A stretch of DNA of 64,000 bases from Streptomyces sp. 1331.2 (GTDB lineage: Bacteria; Actinomycetota; Actinomycetes; Streptomycetales; Streptomycetaceae): contig NZ_OBMJ01000001.1 of NCBI RefSeq assembly GCF_900199205.1, positions 4,281,001 through 4,345,000 on the forward strand, in the 5' to 3' direction. The notes beneath the pieces were generated by a model, which was not told where the DNA came from, ran no database searches, and saw only the letters and a list, made by a program, of their open reading frames with translations. The position numbers and the translations under genes are program-made. Of the stretch, positions 7,152-17,036 are shown piece by piece (position 1 is the first letter of the stretch; every line of letters starts with the position of its first letter).

Positions 7152-8834
7152 GTGATCAGGTCACGACTGTCGGCGGCACGGCGCCATGGGAGGCCGGCGG
7201 GCCGCTCCCGGTACGCCGCACTGCTCGCCACCGGCACCCTCGTCGCCACCCTCGGCCTGGCCGGCGCCCCCGCCGCCCTCGCCGATTCCGCCCCGGCCCC
7301 GGCCCCGGTCGGTGCCCGTCCGGCCGCGGTCGTCGCCCTCGGCGACAGCGCCATCTCCGGGGAGGGCGCCGGCACCGACACCAACGACGGCTACTTCCCG
7401 GAGACCGACAGCCCCACCAATTACTGCCACCGGCACCCCAAGTCGGAGATCTTCGTCACCGACATCCCGGGGGTCACCCCGATCGACCTCGCCTGCTCCG
7501 GCGCCCAGACCGGCGACCTGGTCAGCGACCCGGAACTGGCGAAGATCACCGGCCCGGGCTTCGGCGACTTCGGCGAGCCCAAACAGGACGTCAAACTCGC
7601 CGACACGGCCGCCAAGTACGACGTCAAGATGGTCGTCGTCACGATCGGTGCCAACGACGACTTCGACTTCAGCGGGATCATGATGCACTGCCTGGCGCAG
7701 TACTTCCCGGTCCCCAAGGACCAGGGCTGCCGCGACACCATCGGCAGCGACGAGATCCGCCGGCGGGCCAAGGGCGTCCAGCCCAAGGTCGTCGCGGCGC
7801 TGCAGAACATCCGGCAGACCATGCGCAGGGCCGGCTACGCCGACTCCTCGTACCAGCTGGTCTACCAGTCGTACTTCAACCCGATCACCCCGGACATCCG
7901 GCGCAACGACTACCTCGGCAAGGTCGCCGACGGCTGTCCGGCCTTCCCCGAGGACCTCGCCTGGGGGCACAACTGGGTGGTGCCGACCCTCAGTGACGCG
8001 CTGCGCGGGGCAGCCGAGCAGGTGCCCGGCGTCCGGTACCTGGACCAGCGACGGGTCTCCTTCGGCCACGAGGTCTGCGCGGAGTGGACGAGCTCCCCGT
8101 ACGAGTACAGCAACGGGGACGTCATCAACCTCTCCGAGTGGGTGCGCAACGGCTGCGACTCGCAGATCGGCATCCCCGGGCTGTGCATGAACATGGTCCG
8201 CCAGTCGTACCACCTGCGGGTGGCCGGCTACCGCGGCGAGGGCGTCTGCCTCGGCCAGTTCTACGCCCGGCCCGACCTCGCCCAGGCGTACTGCACGCTC
8301 AACCAGCAGAACACCACCTCGATCCAGCCGCTGACCCCCGGGCAGCCCTTCGCGGACGTCCCCGAGGACGGCGCCTGGTACCAGCTCACCAACGCGGCCA
8401 CCGGCAACGTCCTCGACCTCACCGGCGGCGGCACCTACGGCGACTCCACCGACGGCCGGCCCGCGATCAGCTACCCGGCCACCGGCAGCCTCAACCAGTC
8501 CTTCGTGCTGGAGGCCAAGGCCGGCGGCAGCTACGAGCTCGACTTCAGCGGCAACCGCGCCATGTGCCTGGACGCCAACGCCGCCTCCACCGCCCCCGGC
8601 ACCCGGATCCAGCAGTGGGGCTGCAACGGCGGCGGCAACCAGCACTGGGTGTTCAAGCCGACCGGCGACGGCCGCTACAAGGTCGCCGACTCCGCCGACC
8701 CCTCCAAGGTCCTCGCCGCCGCCCCCACCCTCGACGCCAAGGGCAACCCCTACATCGAACTCGCCCAGGACACCGGCGCCCCCACCCAACTCTGGCAACT
8801 CACCAAGCTCGGCATCGTCTACGTCAAGGGCTGA
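7152..8834 (+). CDS. Secreted SGNH/GDSL hydrolase with C-terminal ricin-type lectin domain
   Basis: Extracellular esterase/lipase-like enzyme, 560 residues. An Arg-rich signal peptide (RRHGRPAGRSRYAALLATG) is cut near ALA-DS at about residue 45. The SGNH blocks are visible: VVALGDSAISGEG (nucleophile Ser near 64), the CSGAQT region, TIGANDDFDF (block III, near 166), and a late SYHLRVAGY that may carry the catalytic His. Residues from about 415 form a ricin B lectin domain with LDLTGG, QQWGCNGGGNQHW and QLWQL repeats, suggesting polysaccharide binding. The start is GTG, ten bases after aaggag. It lies alone between a promoter and a terminator. The substrate cannot be told. Confidence 0.88.
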   Translation: MIRSRLSAARRHGRPAGRSRYAALLATGTLVATLGLAGAPAALADSAPAPAPVGARPAAVVALGDSAISGEGAGTDTNDGYFPETDSPTNYCHRHPKSEIFVTDIPGVTPIDLACSGAQTGDLVSDPELAKITGPGFGDFGEPKQDVKLADTAAKYDVKMVVVTIGANDDFDFSGIMMHCLAQYFPVPKDQGCRDTIGSDEIRRRAKGVQPKVVAALQNIRQTMRRAGYADSSYQLVYQSYFNPITPDIRRNDYLGKVADGCPAFPEDLAWGHNWVVPTLSDALRGAAEQVPGVRYLDQRRVSFGHEVCAEWTSSPYEYSNGDVINLSEWVRNGCDSQIGIPGLCMNMVRQSYHLRVAGYRGEGVCLGQFYARPDLAQAYCTLNQQNTTSIQPLTPGQPFADVPEDGAWYQLTNAATGNVLDLTGGGTYGDSTDGRPAISYPATGSLNQSFVLEAKAGGSYELDFSGNRAMCLDANAASTAPGTRIQQWGCNGGGNQHWVFKPTGDGRYKVADSADPSKVLAAAPTLDAKGNPYIELAQDTGAPTQLWQLTKLGIVYVKG

Positions 8835-8849
8835 CGAGGACATGGACGT

Positions 8850-8884
8850 GATCCGCCGCCGCCCCGCCAGGGCGGCGGCGGATC
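8850..8884 (+). terminator. Terminator after the SGNH hydrolase
   Basis: Perfect 15-base arms (8850-8864 and 8870-8884) with a 5-base loop, 15 bases past the stop. Confidence 0.8.
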
Positions 8885-9005
8885 GGTTTCCGGCAAGGGA
8901 GCCACGGGTGCGCCGGGCCCGGCGAGGCGTGCCGTAGGCTCTCGGGGACATCGTTGCGCCGGAGCCGCGCGGACCAGGAGCGGGGCGGGGGAGTACCGAC
9001 AGCAC

Positions 9006-10286
9006 ATGAGCACGGCATCGAGCACCGAGTCGTCCAGCACCGAGCCCGGGGCGTCCGCCGCGCTGCCGAGCGCGCCGTCCGAGGAGCGGGCGGGCCGGGC
9101 GCCCGGGCGGTTCGGGGCGCTGGTGGACCGCTTCGCGCCCGCGCTGGGCGCCTACGCGGTGGTCAAGGCCACCGGCCTGACCGTCTTCCTGCTGCTGCTC
9201 TCGCACACCGGCGACTACCTGAAGAAGCAGCCGGGCCGCGGCGGCGGCGCCAACCCCTGGGACGTGCTGAGCACCTGGGACGGCGTCTGGTACCAGCGGA
9301 TCGCCGAGAACGGCTACAACCCGCAGCTGATCCCGCTGCACGGCTTCCCGCTCGCCACCTACTACGAGAACTCGGCCGCCTTCTTCCCGCTCTACCCGTG
9401 GCTGATGCGGCTGGTCGGCGCGGTCACCGGGCTCGGCTCGTACGGGTCCGGGATCGTGGTCTCGGTGCTCGCCTCGCTGGTCGCGGCGGCCGGGATCTTC
9501 GCGATCGCCGAGCGGCTGGGCGGCTTCCGGGCGGGGGTGACGGCCGCGGTGATCTGGGGCCTGTTCCCGGGCTCCGGCGTGGAGTGGGCGGTCTACTCGG
9601 ACTCGCTGTTCGTCGCGCTGTCCGCCTGGGCCTGCTACTGCGTGATGACCCGCCGCTGGGTCGCGGCCGGCCTGCTGGCGCTGGTGGCGGGCCTAAACCG
9701 GCCGACGGCCGCCGCGCTGATCGCCGCCGTCTCGATCGCCGCGCTGGTCGCGCTGGTGCGCCGCACCGACGGCGTGGCCCGCCCGCTGACCGCGATGCTG
9801 ATCACTCCCTGGGGGCTGGTCGGCTACGTCGCCTGGGTCGGCTGGAAGATGGGCGACTGGGGCGGCTACTTCAAGCTCCAGCGCGGAGCCTGGAACCGCT
9901 ACTTCGACGGCGGTGCCTCCACCCTGCGCACGATCATGGACGTGATCACCGGCCACTGGGACTTCTGGCAGTCCAACCCCGTCCCGGACCTGATCGCCAT
10001 CGCCCTGCTGATCGCCCTGCCCGGCCTGCTGGTGCTGCTCTGGCGCGCCCGGCCGCCGCTGGTGCTGTGGGTCTACACCGCGCTGACCATCATCACCGCG
10101 CTCAGCAGCAACCAGATCTTCGGCAACATCTCGCGCTACCTGCTGCCGGCCTTCCCGCTCTGCATCGGCCTGGCGTTCGCGCTGCGCCGGGTGCGGACCT
10201 CCTCGCTGGTCGGGCTGTTCGCGATGCCCGCGATCGCGGCGGGCTGGTACGCGGGCTATGCGCTGTTCGAGTTGGGCATCCCGTAG
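9006..10286 (+). CDS. PIG-V-like integral membrane mannosyltransferase
   Basis: 426 residues with a disordered Ser/Ala-rich N-terminus (about 1-40) and roughly nine to eleven hydrophobic segments. The segment STWDGVWYQRIAENGY near residue 96 is the conserved first-loop motif of the PIG-V/GPI mannosyltransferase 2 family found in actinobacteria; these are GT-C type enzymes expected to use polyprenyl-linked sugar donors at the outer membrane face. The later SSNQIFGNISRYLLPAFPL also fits. Acceptor unknown. It reads toward the MarR gene, 63 bases away, but that gene has its own operator-like repeat. Confidence 0.75.
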   Translation: MSTASSTESSSTEPGASAALPSAPSEERAGRAPGRFGALVDRFAPALGAYAVVKATGLTVFLLLLSHTGDYLKKQPGRGGGANPWDVLSTWDGVWYQRIAENGYNPQLIPLHGFPLATYYENSAAFFPLYPWLMRLVGAVTGLGSYGSGIVVSVLASLVAAAGIFAIAERLGGFRAGVTAAVIWGLFPGSGVEWAVYSDSLFVALSAWACYCVMTRRWVAAGLLALVAGLNRPTAAALIAAVSIAALVALVRRTDGVARPLTAMLITPWGLVGYVAWVGWKMGDWGGYFKLQRGAWNRYFDGGASTLRTIMDVITGHWDFWQSNPVPDLIAIALLIALPGLLVLLWRARPPLVLWVYTALTIITALSSNQIFGNISRYLLPAFPLCIGLAFALRRVRTSSLVGLFAMPAIAAGWYAGYALFELGIP

Positions 10287-10298
10287 ACCCGGCTTTGG

Positions 10299-10339
10299 TT
10301 GGCAACGGGATCATCCGGCAGCAGACGGGCCGTTGCTAA
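10299..10339 (+). promoter_or_regulatory. Inverted repeat before the MarR gene
   Basis: TTGGCAACG (10299-10307) and CGTTGCTAA (10331-10339) are inverted repeats with one mismatch, ending 10 bases before the ATG. This could be an autoregulatory operator. The spacing of 23 bases is wide for a single MarR dimer site. Confidence 0.35.
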
Positions 10340-10349
10340 CCTCGGGCGT

Positions 10350-10838
10350 ATGACGACGACCCCGCCCGTGCGCCAGATCCGCGACATCTCCGGCCTGCTG
10401 GACCACGCGAGCCACGTGCTGGCGACCCGGATGGCGGCCGCCTTCACCGAGCTCGGGATCACCCCCCGCGCGTACTGCGTGCTGTTCCACGCGCAGGAGG
10501 CCGAGCGCACCCAGATCCAGCTGGCCGAGCTGTCGGACCTGGACAAGACCACCATGGTGGTCACCGTCGACGAGCTGGAGAAGGCGGGCCTGGCGGAGCG
10601 CCGCCCGTCCGCGACCGACCGCCGGGCCCGGATCATCTCGGTCACCGAGGCGGGCGAGCGGGCCGTGGTGCAGGGCACCGCGATCGCCGACCGGGTGCAC
10701 CGCGAGCTGCTGGATTCGCTGCCGCAGCCCGAGCGCGAGGTCTTCGTCTCGGCCCTGACCCACCTGGTGGAGGACCACCTCGCGGAGCCGGTGGAGAGCG
10801 AGCGGACCGTACGCCGGGCCCGGCGGTCCCGCGGGTGA
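10350..10838 (+). CDS. MarR-family transcriptional regulator
   Basis: 162-residue winged-helix repressor. The DNA-binding part runs about residues 35-100: TPRAYCVLFHAQEAE, LAELSDLDKTTMVVTVDELE, then the wing RRPSATDRRARIISVTEAG. The ATG at 10350 is chosen over an in-frame start 17 codons earlier because that would run into the inverted repeat. Leader space is short, so the transcript may be leaderless. It precedes a DHA2 efflux pump by 115 bases on the same strand, the usual MarR repressor and drug exporter arrangement. The ligand is unknown. Confidence 0.88.
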   Translation: MTTTPPVRQIRDISGLLDHASHVLATRMAAAFTELGITPRAYCVLFHAQEAERTQIQLAELSDLDKTTMVVTVDELEKAGLAERRPSATDRRARIISVTEAGERAVVQGTAIADRVHRELLDSLPQPEREVFVSALTHLVEDHLAEPVESERTVRRARRSRG

Positions 10839-10953
10839 GGCACCTCCCGAGGCGCTGCAGCCCCTCACCCAAGCTGCTCCCGAGATAGATAGTCCCGAAC
10901 AAAACAATCTGATAGCGTTCCTACCCGGTACCCAACGAACCGGGAGAACCGCC

Positions 10954-12393
10954 ATGACCACGCACGCCCCCGCCGCGCCCCCCACGGCCCCCACGGCCCC
11001 CGCCCGCTCCCGCACCCTCGCCCTCGCGGTGCTCTGCGCGGGCATGCTGATGATCATCCTGGACGGCTCGATCGTCACCGTGGCACTGCCCGCCATCCAG
11101 GACGACCTGCACTTCTCGCCCGCCGACCTGACCTGGACGGTCAACGCCTACCTGATCGCCTTCGGCGGCCTGCTCCTGCTCGCCGGCCGGCTCGGCGACC
11201 TGATCGGCCGCAAGCGGGTGTTCGTCGCCGGGCTCGCCCTCTTCACCGCGGCCTCCCTGCTCTGCGCCCTCGCCACCGGGCAGGGAATGCTGATCGCCGC
11301 CCGCTTCCTGCAGGGCATCGGCGGCGCGATGGCCTCCTCGGTCAGCCTCGGCATGATCGTCACGCTCTTCCCCGAGCCGCGCGAACGCGGCCGCGCCATC
11401 GGCGCGTTCAGCTTCGTCGGCGCGGCCGGTGCCTCGATCGGCCAGGTCCTCGGCGGGGTGCTCACCGAGGCCCTCGACTGGCACTGGATCTTCCTGATCA
11501 ACCTGCCGCTCGGCCTCACCGCCGCCCTGCTCGCCGTCCGGGTGCTGGAGGCCGACCGCGGCCCTGGTCTGCGGGCCGGCGCCGACGCCCTCGGCGCCGC
11601 GCTGATCACCGCCGCCCTGATGCTCGGCATCTACACCATCGTCGGCGCCGCCGGGCACGGTTGGGCCTCCGCCCGCACCCTCGGCCTCGGCGCGCTCTCG
11701 CTCGCCCTGCTGGCCTGCTTCCTGCTCCGCCAGGCCCGGGCGGCCCAACCCCTGCTCCCGCTGCGGATGTTCCGCTCACGCAACGTCTCCGGCGCCAACC
11801 TGGTGCAGATCCTGACCATCTCCGGGATGTTCGGCTTCCAGATCATCGTCGCGCTCTACATGCAGCAGGTCCTCCGCTACGGCGCGGCCGCCACCGGCCT
11901 GGCGATGCTGCCGGCAGCCGTCGCGATCGGCGCGGTCTCGCTGCTGCTCTCCGCCCGGCTGAGCGCAAGGTTCGGCGAGCGCGGCGTCCTGCTGGCGGGC
12001 CTGGCCCTGCTGCTCGCCGCGCTCGGCCTGCTGGTCCGGCTGCCGACCGACGCCGACTACGTCGTCCACCTGCTGCCGACGATGCTGCTCGTCTCCGGTG
12101 GCGGCCTGGTGCTGTCCACGCTCGCCGTCCTCGGCATGTCGGGCGCCGGACCGCAGGACGCGGGCACCGCCTCGGGCCTGTTCAACACCACCCAGCAGGT
12201 CGGCGGGGCACTCGGGGTCGCCGTCCTCACCACGCTCGCGGGCGGCCGCACCGCGGCGCTGACCGCGGCCGGGCACCCCGCCGCCGAGGCGCTCACGGCC
12301 GGCTTCCGGCTCGCCTTCGCGGTGGCCGCGGGCCTGTTGGCGGTGGCCCTGCTGCTCGCCGCCGCGGTGCTGCGATCGCCCGCCAGGAGTTGA
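10954..12393 (+). CDS. MFS multidrug efflux transporter, DHA2 (EmrB/QacA) family
   Basis: 479 residues with 14 expected membrane segments. Motif A is visible in [16 protein letters not shown], the family start in [17 protein letters not shown], and motif C-like [15 protein letters not shown]. It should export hydrophobic drugs or secondary metabolites using the proton gradient. The upstream 115 bases contain repeated GATAG elements (about 10886-10913) that may be regulator sites. It is probably controlled by the adjacent MarR protein. A short palindrome TTGACG-aag-CGTCAA overlaps the stop codon. Confidence 0.9.
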   Translation: MTTHAPAAPPTAPTAPARSRTLALAVLCAGMLMIILDGSIVTVALPAIQDDLHFSPADLTWTVNAYLIAFGGLLLLAGRLGDLIGRKRVFVAGLALFTAASLLCALATGQGMLIAARFLQGIGGAMASSVSLGMIVTLFPEPRERGRAIGAFSFVGAAGASIGQVLGGVLTEALDWHWIFLINLPLGLTAALLAVRVLEADRGPGLRAGADALGAALITAALMLGIYTIVGAAGHGWASARTLGLGALSLALLACFLLRQARAAQPLLPLRMFRSRNVSGANLVQILTISGMFGFQIIVALYMQQVLRYGAAATGLAMLPAAVAIGAVSLLLSARLSARFGERGVLLAGLALLLAALGLLVRLPTDADYVVHLLPTMLLVSGGGLVLSTLAVLGMSGAGPQDAGTASGLFNTTQQVGGALGVAVLTTLAGGRTAALTAAGHPAAEALTAGFRLAFAVAAGLLAVALLLAAAVLRSPARS

Positions 12394-12478
12394 CGAAGCG
12401 TCAATCAGCCTCGCCCCGGCCCGCGTTCGGCGGAGTCGGGGTGAAGCATTGCGGCTGCGGCTGCGGCTGCGTCTGCGG

Positions 12479-12961
12479 TTACGGCCAGACCAGGCAGTAC
12501 AGCTGGTGCCCGGCGTCGTGCAGCCGGTTGGCGAAGTCCTGCCACTCGTGCAGCATGCTGTAGATCACGAAGGCGTCCCGCGGCCCGCGCCGGTCCGGCA
12601 CGGTGGACCAGATGAAGGCGGCGGCGCCGAGCTCGGTCTCGTCGGCCTTGCGGAGCGGTTCGACGACGTTGTGCGGGAGCTGGACCACGGCGTAGTCCGG
12701 GTGCAGCACGATGAGCTCCAGCGGCGGCACCTGGTGCAGCGGGACGCCCTGGATGCCGGTGAGGACCATGGCGCTCATGGTCTCCGGTTTGATCTTGGTG
12801 GAGAGGTGGCCGGTGGGGGAGCCGCTGGTCTCCATCAGGTCGCCGAGCCGCCCCAGCGAGCCGAGCTCGCCGGCGTCCAGGCCGAGCCCGCCGGGGCCGA
12901 GCGCGGTGGGGACTCTCGCGGCGGTCGCACGGTCCGGGGCCCCGAAGTACTTGTAGGTCAC
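12479..12961 (-). CDS. Conserved hypothetical protein convergent to the efflux pump
   Basis: 160 residues starting from GTG at 12961 ([10 protein letters not shown]...). The frame is open about 100 codons further up, but that part is low-complexity Arg/Gly/Ala and I judge it noncoding or a disordered extension. The conserved-looking core contains [50 protein letters not shown] and ends [13 protein letters not shown]. No signal peptide, membrane segment or catalytic motif is evident. A similar protein lies beside hemL in other streptomycetes as far as I recall. Function unknown. Beyond its 3' end is a short GGCTGC repeat run (12453-12475). Confidence 0.7.
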   Translation of the reverse strand: MTYKYFGAPDRATAARVPTALGPGGLGLDAGELGSLGRLGDLMETSGSPTGHLSTKIKPETMSAMVLTGIQGVPLHQVPPLELIVLHPDYAVVQLPHNVVEPLRKADETELGAAAFIWSTVPDRRGPRDAFVIYSMLHEWQDFANRLHDAGHQLYCLVWP

Positions 12962-13399
12962 CCCCACGCGTCCCTCACCCCGCCTCTCACCGCCGCGACG
13001 ACCACGACCCGTACCCGCTCCCGTACCCCCGCGTGCGGCCTCGGCGGGCCTGCGGGAGCCCCCCGCGGCCTCGTCGTAGCCGTCCTGCGCCTCGGACACT
13101 CGGACCATCCTCACCGGAATTCGCCGGAATCGACAGACCCCCGCACGTCCGGCGTCCCTCCGGACGTGCTCCTTACCCGTCATGCGCCGCCGTACCCACT
13201 CGCGGTACGCGGCAGTCCTCTCCACACCCCTGCACACAACCGGAGCGATCGCGCACTCTGTGTGCACAGTCTGACGTGCCCGCCCCGCGGAGCCGTCAGC
13301 GGCCCCGCTGTAGGGACAACCGTACAGACAACAGTGCCCGGATCATCGTTCCAGATGATCGGGTCCGACATGCAGAGCGCAAGGACACGATTTGAGACC
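12962..13399. other. Intergenic region upstream of hemL with an imperfect palindrome
   Basis: 438 bases between the start of the divergent hypothetical gene and hemL. An imperfect palindrome has arms CCCGGATCATC (13337-13347) and GATGATCGGG (13354-13363), ending 36 bases before the hemL ATG. TGTGCACA occurs near 13260. No clear -35/-10 pair was found. Part of 12962-13267 could be an N-terminal extension of the hypothetical gene. Confidence 0.4.
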
Positions 13400-14728
13400 A
13401 TGTCTCACGTGAGCTACCCCTACGAAGCCCCCCAGTCCCAGTCGCTGTTCGATCGCGCCTCCGTGGTGACGCCCGGCGGCGTCAACTCGCCGGTGCGCGC
13501 CTTCCGCGCGGTCGGCGGCACGCCGCGCTTCATGGTGTCCGGCACCGGCCCCTACCTCACCGACGCCGACGGCCGCGAGTACGTCGACCTGGTGTGCTCG
13601 TGGGGTCCGATGATCCTCGGCCACGCGCACCCCGCGGTGATCGACGCCGTCCAGCAGGCCGTCACCCGCGGCACCTCCTTCGGTACGCCCGGCCAGGGCG
13701 AGGTCGAACTGGCCGAGGAGATCGTCGCCCGGGTCGCCCCGGTCGAGCAGGTCCGCCTGGTCTCCTCCGGCACCGAGGCCACCATGTCCGCGATCCGGCT
13801 GGCCCGCGGCTTCACCGGCCGCGCGAAGGTGGTGAAGTTCGCCGGCTGCTACCACGGTCACGTGGACGCCCTGCTGGCCGCCGCCGGTTCCGGCGTGGCC
13901 ACCTTCGGCCTGCCGGACACCCCTGGCGTCACCGGCGCCCAGGCCGGCGACACCATCGTGCTGCCGTACAACGACCTGGCCGCCGTCGAGCGGGCCTTCG
14001 CGGCCCACCCGGGCGAGATCGCCTGCGTGATCACCGAGGCCTCGCCCGGCAACATGGGCGTCGTCCCGCCGCTGCCCGGCTTCAACGGCGGCCTGGCCCG
14101 GCTCTGCCGGGAGAACGGCGCGCTGTTCATCTCCGACGAGGTGATGACCGGCTTCCGCGTCTCCAAGGCTGGCTGGTACGGCCTGGAGGCGGCGAACGAG
14201 GGCTGGGCGCCGGACCTGCTGACCTTCGGCAAGGTCATGGGCGGCGGCTTCCCGGCCGCGGCCTTCGGCGGCCGCGCCGACGTGATGGCGTACCTGGCCC
14301 CGGCCGGCCCGGTCTACCAGGCCGGCACCCTGTCCGGGAACCCGATCGCCACCGCGGCCGGCCTGGCCCAGCTGCGCGGCTGCACCGGCGAGGCGTACGC
14401 GACGGTGGACAAGGTCGCCGCCGAGGTGTCCGGCCTGGTCTCCGAGGCGCTGACCAAGGAGGGCGTGGTGCACCGGCTGCAGACCGCCGGGAACATGTTC
14501 TCGGTGTTCTTCACCGAGGCCGCCGTCACGAACTACGACGAGGCGAAGACCCAGGAGGCGTACCGTTTCACCGCCTTCTTCCACGCGATGCTGGCCGAGG
14601 GCGTCTACCTGCCTCCGTCCGCCTTCGAGTCCTGGTTCGTCTCGGCGTCCCACGACGAGCGGGCGATCGAGCGGATCGCCGCCGCCCTCCCGGCCGCCGC
14701 GCGCGCCGCTGCCGCCGCCACGGCCTAG
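13400..14728 (+). CDS. hemL: Glutamate-1-semialdehyde 2,1-aminomutase
   Basis: PLP enzyme converting glutamate-1-semialdehyde to 5-aminolevulinate, the substrate of HemB. At 442 residues it is normal length. Recognisable segments are [12 protein letters not shown] near the start, [28 protein letters not shown], and the PLP lysine in [18 protein letters not shown] (about residue 277). I chose the ATG at 13400 because the protein then begins close to the family start; the frame is open far upstream but without coding character. It lies 29 bases before the histidine phosphatase gene and heads the region leading into cytochrome c maturation, consistent with a heme link. Confidence 0.96.
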   Translation: MSHVSYPYEAPQSQSLFDRASVVTPGGVNSPVRAFRAVGGTPRFMVSGTGPYLTDADGREYVDLVCSWGPMILGHAHPAVIDAVQQAVTRGTSFGTPGQGEVELAEEIVARVAPVEQVRLVSSGTEATMSAIRLARGFTGRAKVVKFAGCYHGHVDALLAAAGSGVATFGLPDTPGVTGAQAGDTIVLPYNDLAAVERAFAAHPGEIACVITEASPGNMGVVPPLPGFNGGLARLCRENGALFISDEVMTGFRVSKAGWYGLEAANEGWAPDLLTFGKVMGGGFPAAAFGGRADVMAYLAPAGPVYQAGTLSGNPIATAAGLAQLRGCTGEAYATVDKVAAEVSGLVSEALTKEGVVHRLQTAGNMFSVFFTEAAVTNYDEAKTQEAYRFTAFFHAMLAEGVYLPPSAFESWFVSASHDERAIERIAAALPAAARAAAAATA

Positions 14729-14757
14729 TCCAATCCGAGCCCAGGAGCAGTAGAGAA

Positions 14758-15441
14758 GTGACCGCCAAAGAGATCACCGTCGTCCACCTGATGCGGCACG
14801 GTGAGGTGCACAACCCGGAGGGCATCCTGTACGGGCGCCTGCCGGGCTACCGGCTGTCCGAGCTGGGCCGGCAGATGGCCGACCGGGTGGCCGAGGACCT
14901 GGCCGACCGGGACATCACCCACGTGGTGGCCTCGCCGCTGGAGCGGGCCCAGGAGACCGCCGAGCCGATCGCCAAGGCGCACGGCCTGGACGTCGCGGCG
15001 GACGCGCGGCTGATCGAGGCGGAGAACATCTTCGAGGGCAAGACCTTCGGCGTCGGCGACGGCTCGCTGCGCAACCCGGGGTACTGGAAGTACCTCACCA
15101 ACCCGTTCAAGCCCTCGTGGGGCGAGCCCTACCTCGACCAGGTGGTGCGGATGATGGGCGCGCTGGGCGCCGCCCGGGACGCCGCGCGCGGGCACGAGGC
15201 GGTCTGCGTCAGCCACCAGCTGCCGATCTGGATCGTCCGTTCCTTCGTCGAGCGCCGCCGGCTCTGGCACGACCCGCGCAACCGGCAGTGCTCGCTGGCC
15301 TCGCTGACCAGCTTCACCTTCGAGGGCGACCGGATCGTCTCGGTCGGCTACCGCGAGCCGGCCCGCGACCTGCTGCCCGCGCACCTGGTGGGCAAGGGCC
15401 GCAAGGGCGACAAGCCGGTGGGCAAGAGCTTCGGCGCCTAG
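14758..15441 (+). CDS. Histidine phosphatase (phosphoglycerate mutase-like) family protein
   Basis: 227 residues. The catalytic motif LMRHGEVHNP lies near residue 11, with the second His likely in CVSHQLPIW near residue 155. The start is GTG at 14758, ten bases after AGGAG. This branch includes phosphatases and mutases acting on many small phosphorylated substrates, so the substrate is not determined. The same gene order (hemL, this gene, then ccs genes) is, to my knowledge, conserved in Streptomyces, which suggests coordinated expression with hemL. The C-terminus is Lys-rich (GKGRKGDKPVGKSFGA). Confidence 0.85.
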   Translation: MTAKEITVVHLMRHGEVHNPEGILYGRLPGYRLSELGRQMADRVAEDLADRDITHVVASPLERAQETAEPIAKAHGLDVAADARLIEAENIFEGKTFGVGDGSLRNPGYWKYLTNPFKPSWGEPYLDQVVRMMGALGAARDAARGHEAVCVSHQLPIWIVRSFVERRRLWHDPRNRQCSLASLTSFTFEGDRIVSVGYREPARDLLPAHLVGKGRKGDKPVGKSFGA

Positions 15442-15515
15442 CCCCTCGAACGGGGCGTGCGAGCGGCGTCACACGCCCGCGCGTACGGCGCATAAGCGGT
15501 AGGTAAGTATGACTT

Positions 15516-15545
15516 CGGGTCACCCGGCGGGCGCCGGGTGACCCG
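15516..15545 (+). terminator. Terminator between the hemL unit and the ccs operon
   Basis: Perfect 13-base arms (15516-15528 and 15533-15545) with a 4-base loop, followed by ATTTC. Confidence 0.75.
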
Positions 15546-15628
15546 ATTTCGTCGCAGGTCAGAGGCGGTGCGACGCGCAAGGCAGGACCCCCCCGAACCT
15601 GCCCGGAACTCCATGCGAAACTTTTCAC

Positions 15629-16246
15629 ATGTCTGCCATGACGCGCCCCCGTCCCCGTGTCGCCGCAGCCGCTGCCGCCACCGCCGCCGCCGCTGCGCTC
15701 GCCCTCACCGGATGCTCCTCCGCGGGCTCGTCGGGCAGCGGCGAGGGCCAGGTCGGCTTCGTCACGGTCAAGGGCACCAACCTGTCGAAGGCGGACGCCG
15801 GCCGGCGCGGGGACGCCCCGGACATCACCGGGGAGACCCTGGAGGGCGCCCCGGCCAAGCTCTCCGACTACCGGGGCAAGGTCGTGGTGCTGAACGTCTG
15901 GGGCTCCTGGTGCGGGCCGTGCCGGGCCGAGGCGAAGAGCCTGCAGGCCGTCTCGGAGAAGTACAAGGACCAGGGCGTCCAGTTCCTCGGCATCAACACC
16001 CGGGACACCGAGAAGGGCAACGCCGTCCGATTCGAGCAGGAGCAGGGCGTCACCTACCCCAGCATCTTCGACCCGGCCGGCACCCAGCTGCTCAAGTTCC
16101 CCAAGGGCAGCCTCAACCCGCAGTCCATCCCGACCACGCTGATCGTCGACCGCGACGGCAAGCTGGCGGCCCGCGCCGTCGGCGGCACCACCGAGGACGC
16201 GCTGGAGTCGATCCTGCAGCCGGTGGTCGCGGAGCAGAAGCAGTGA
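15629..16246 (+). CDS. resA: ResA/TlpA-like thiol-disulfide oxidoreductase lipoprotein
   Basis: Extracytoplasmic thioredoxin-fold protein that keeps apocytochrome c heme-binding cysteines reduced. 205 residues. The signal ends in a lipobox (ALALTGCSS, Cys near 30), so it is membrane anchored. The active site WGSWCGPCRAEAK is at about residues 91-102, and the cis-Pro region is SIPTTLIVD. The start is ATG at 15629; a second in-frame ATG three codons later is possible and neither has a strong ribosome site, so a leaderless transcript is possible. It is translationally coupled to ccdA (GTGA overlap), heading a four-gene operon. Confidence 0.92.
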   Translation: MSAMTRPRPRVAAAAAATAAAAALALTGCSSAGSSGSGEGQVGFVTVKGTNLSKADAGRRGDAPDITGETLEGAPAKLSDYRGKVVVLNVWGSWCGPCRAEAKSLQAVSEKYKDQGVQFLGINTRDTEKGNAVRFEQEQGVTYPSIFDPAGTQLLKFPKGSLNPQSIPTTLIVDRDGKLAARAVGGTTEDALESILQPVVAEQKQ

Positions 16247-17034
16247 GCCTGCCGCCCCTGCAGCCGGCCGCGCTCCACCTGGCCGACACCACCTCGACCG
16301 TGCAGAGCGGCGCCCTGCTGGTCGCCGCCCCGGTCGCGCTGCTGGCGGGGCTGGCGTCGTTTTTCTCGCCCTGCGTGCTGCCGCTGGTCCCCGGCTACCT
16401 CTCGTACGTGACCGGGTTCTCCGCCGCCGACCTCGCGGACGCCCGCGGCACCCGGCGCGGCCGGATGCTGCTCGGCGTGGTGCTGTTCATCCTCGGCTTC
16501 ACCGCGGTGTTCGTCTCCACCGGCGCCCTGTTCGGCTACTTCGGCCAGGAGCTGCAGGACTACAAGCGGACCATCAACCTCGTGCTGGGCTCGCTCACCG
16601 TCCTGATGGGCCTGGCCTTCATGGGCCTGGTGCCCGGGCTGAGCATGCGCGAGGTCCGCTCGCACCGCCGCCCGGCCGTCGGCCTGCTGGGCGCCCCGAT
16701 GCTCGGGGTGGTCTTCGGCGTCGGCTGGACGCCCTGCATGGGACCCACCCTGACCGCCGTGCAGAACCTGGCGCTCAACCAGGCCGACGCCCAGCGCGGC
16801 GCGCTGCTGACGACCTTCTACTGCCTGGGCCTCGGCGTACCGTTCATCCTGGCCGCGGTGGCCTTCCGCCGGGCGCTGGGCGCCTTCGGGTGGGTCAAGC
16901 AGCACTACCCGCTCGTGATGCGGATCGGCGGCGGCATGCTCGTCGCGGTCGGTCTGCTGCTCGTCACCGGGGTCTGGGACTCCATGATGAGCCAGCTGCA
17001 GTCCTGGACCGCCGACTTCCGGATCGGAATCTGA
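16243..17034 (+). CDS. ccdA: Cytochrome c biogenesis protein CcdA
   Basis: Membrane electron carrier passing reducing equivalents from cytoplasmic thioredoxin to ResA outside. 263 residues with about six hydrophobic segments. The two redox cysteines are in SFFSPCVLPLVPGYLSY (about residue 44) and VGWTPCMGPTL (about 165). The GTG start overlaps the resA stop by four bases. It ends two bases before resB. Confidence 0.94.
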   Translation: MSLPPLQPAALHLADTTSTVQSGALLVAAPVALLAGLASFFSPCVLPLVPGYLSYVTGFSAADLADARGTRRGRMLLGVVLFILGFTAVFVSTGALFGYFGQELQDYKRTINLVLGSLTVLMGLAFMGLVPGLSMREVRSHRRPAVGLLGAPMLGVVFGVGWTPCMGPTLTAVQNLALNQADAQRGALLTTFYCLGLGVPFILAAVAFRRALGAFGWVKQHYPLVMRIGGGMLVAVGLLLVTGVWDSMMSQLQSWTADFRIGI

Positions 17035-17036
17035 CC

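Noticed and set aside
7161-9341. A 726-codon open frame on the minus strand
   Set aside because: It lies antisense to the SGNH hydrolase and mannosyltransferase genes, whose domains and codon bias are clear; long antisense frames are expected at this GC content.
12453-12475. Short GGCTGC-type repeat run
   Set aside because: Only about four imperfect hexamers; common by chance in GC-rich DNA and with no CRISPR-like spacing.
12962-13267. N-terminal extension of the hypothetical protein ending at 12479
   Set aside because: Low-complexity Arg/Gly/Ala sequence. The conserved-looking protein begins at the GTG at 12961.
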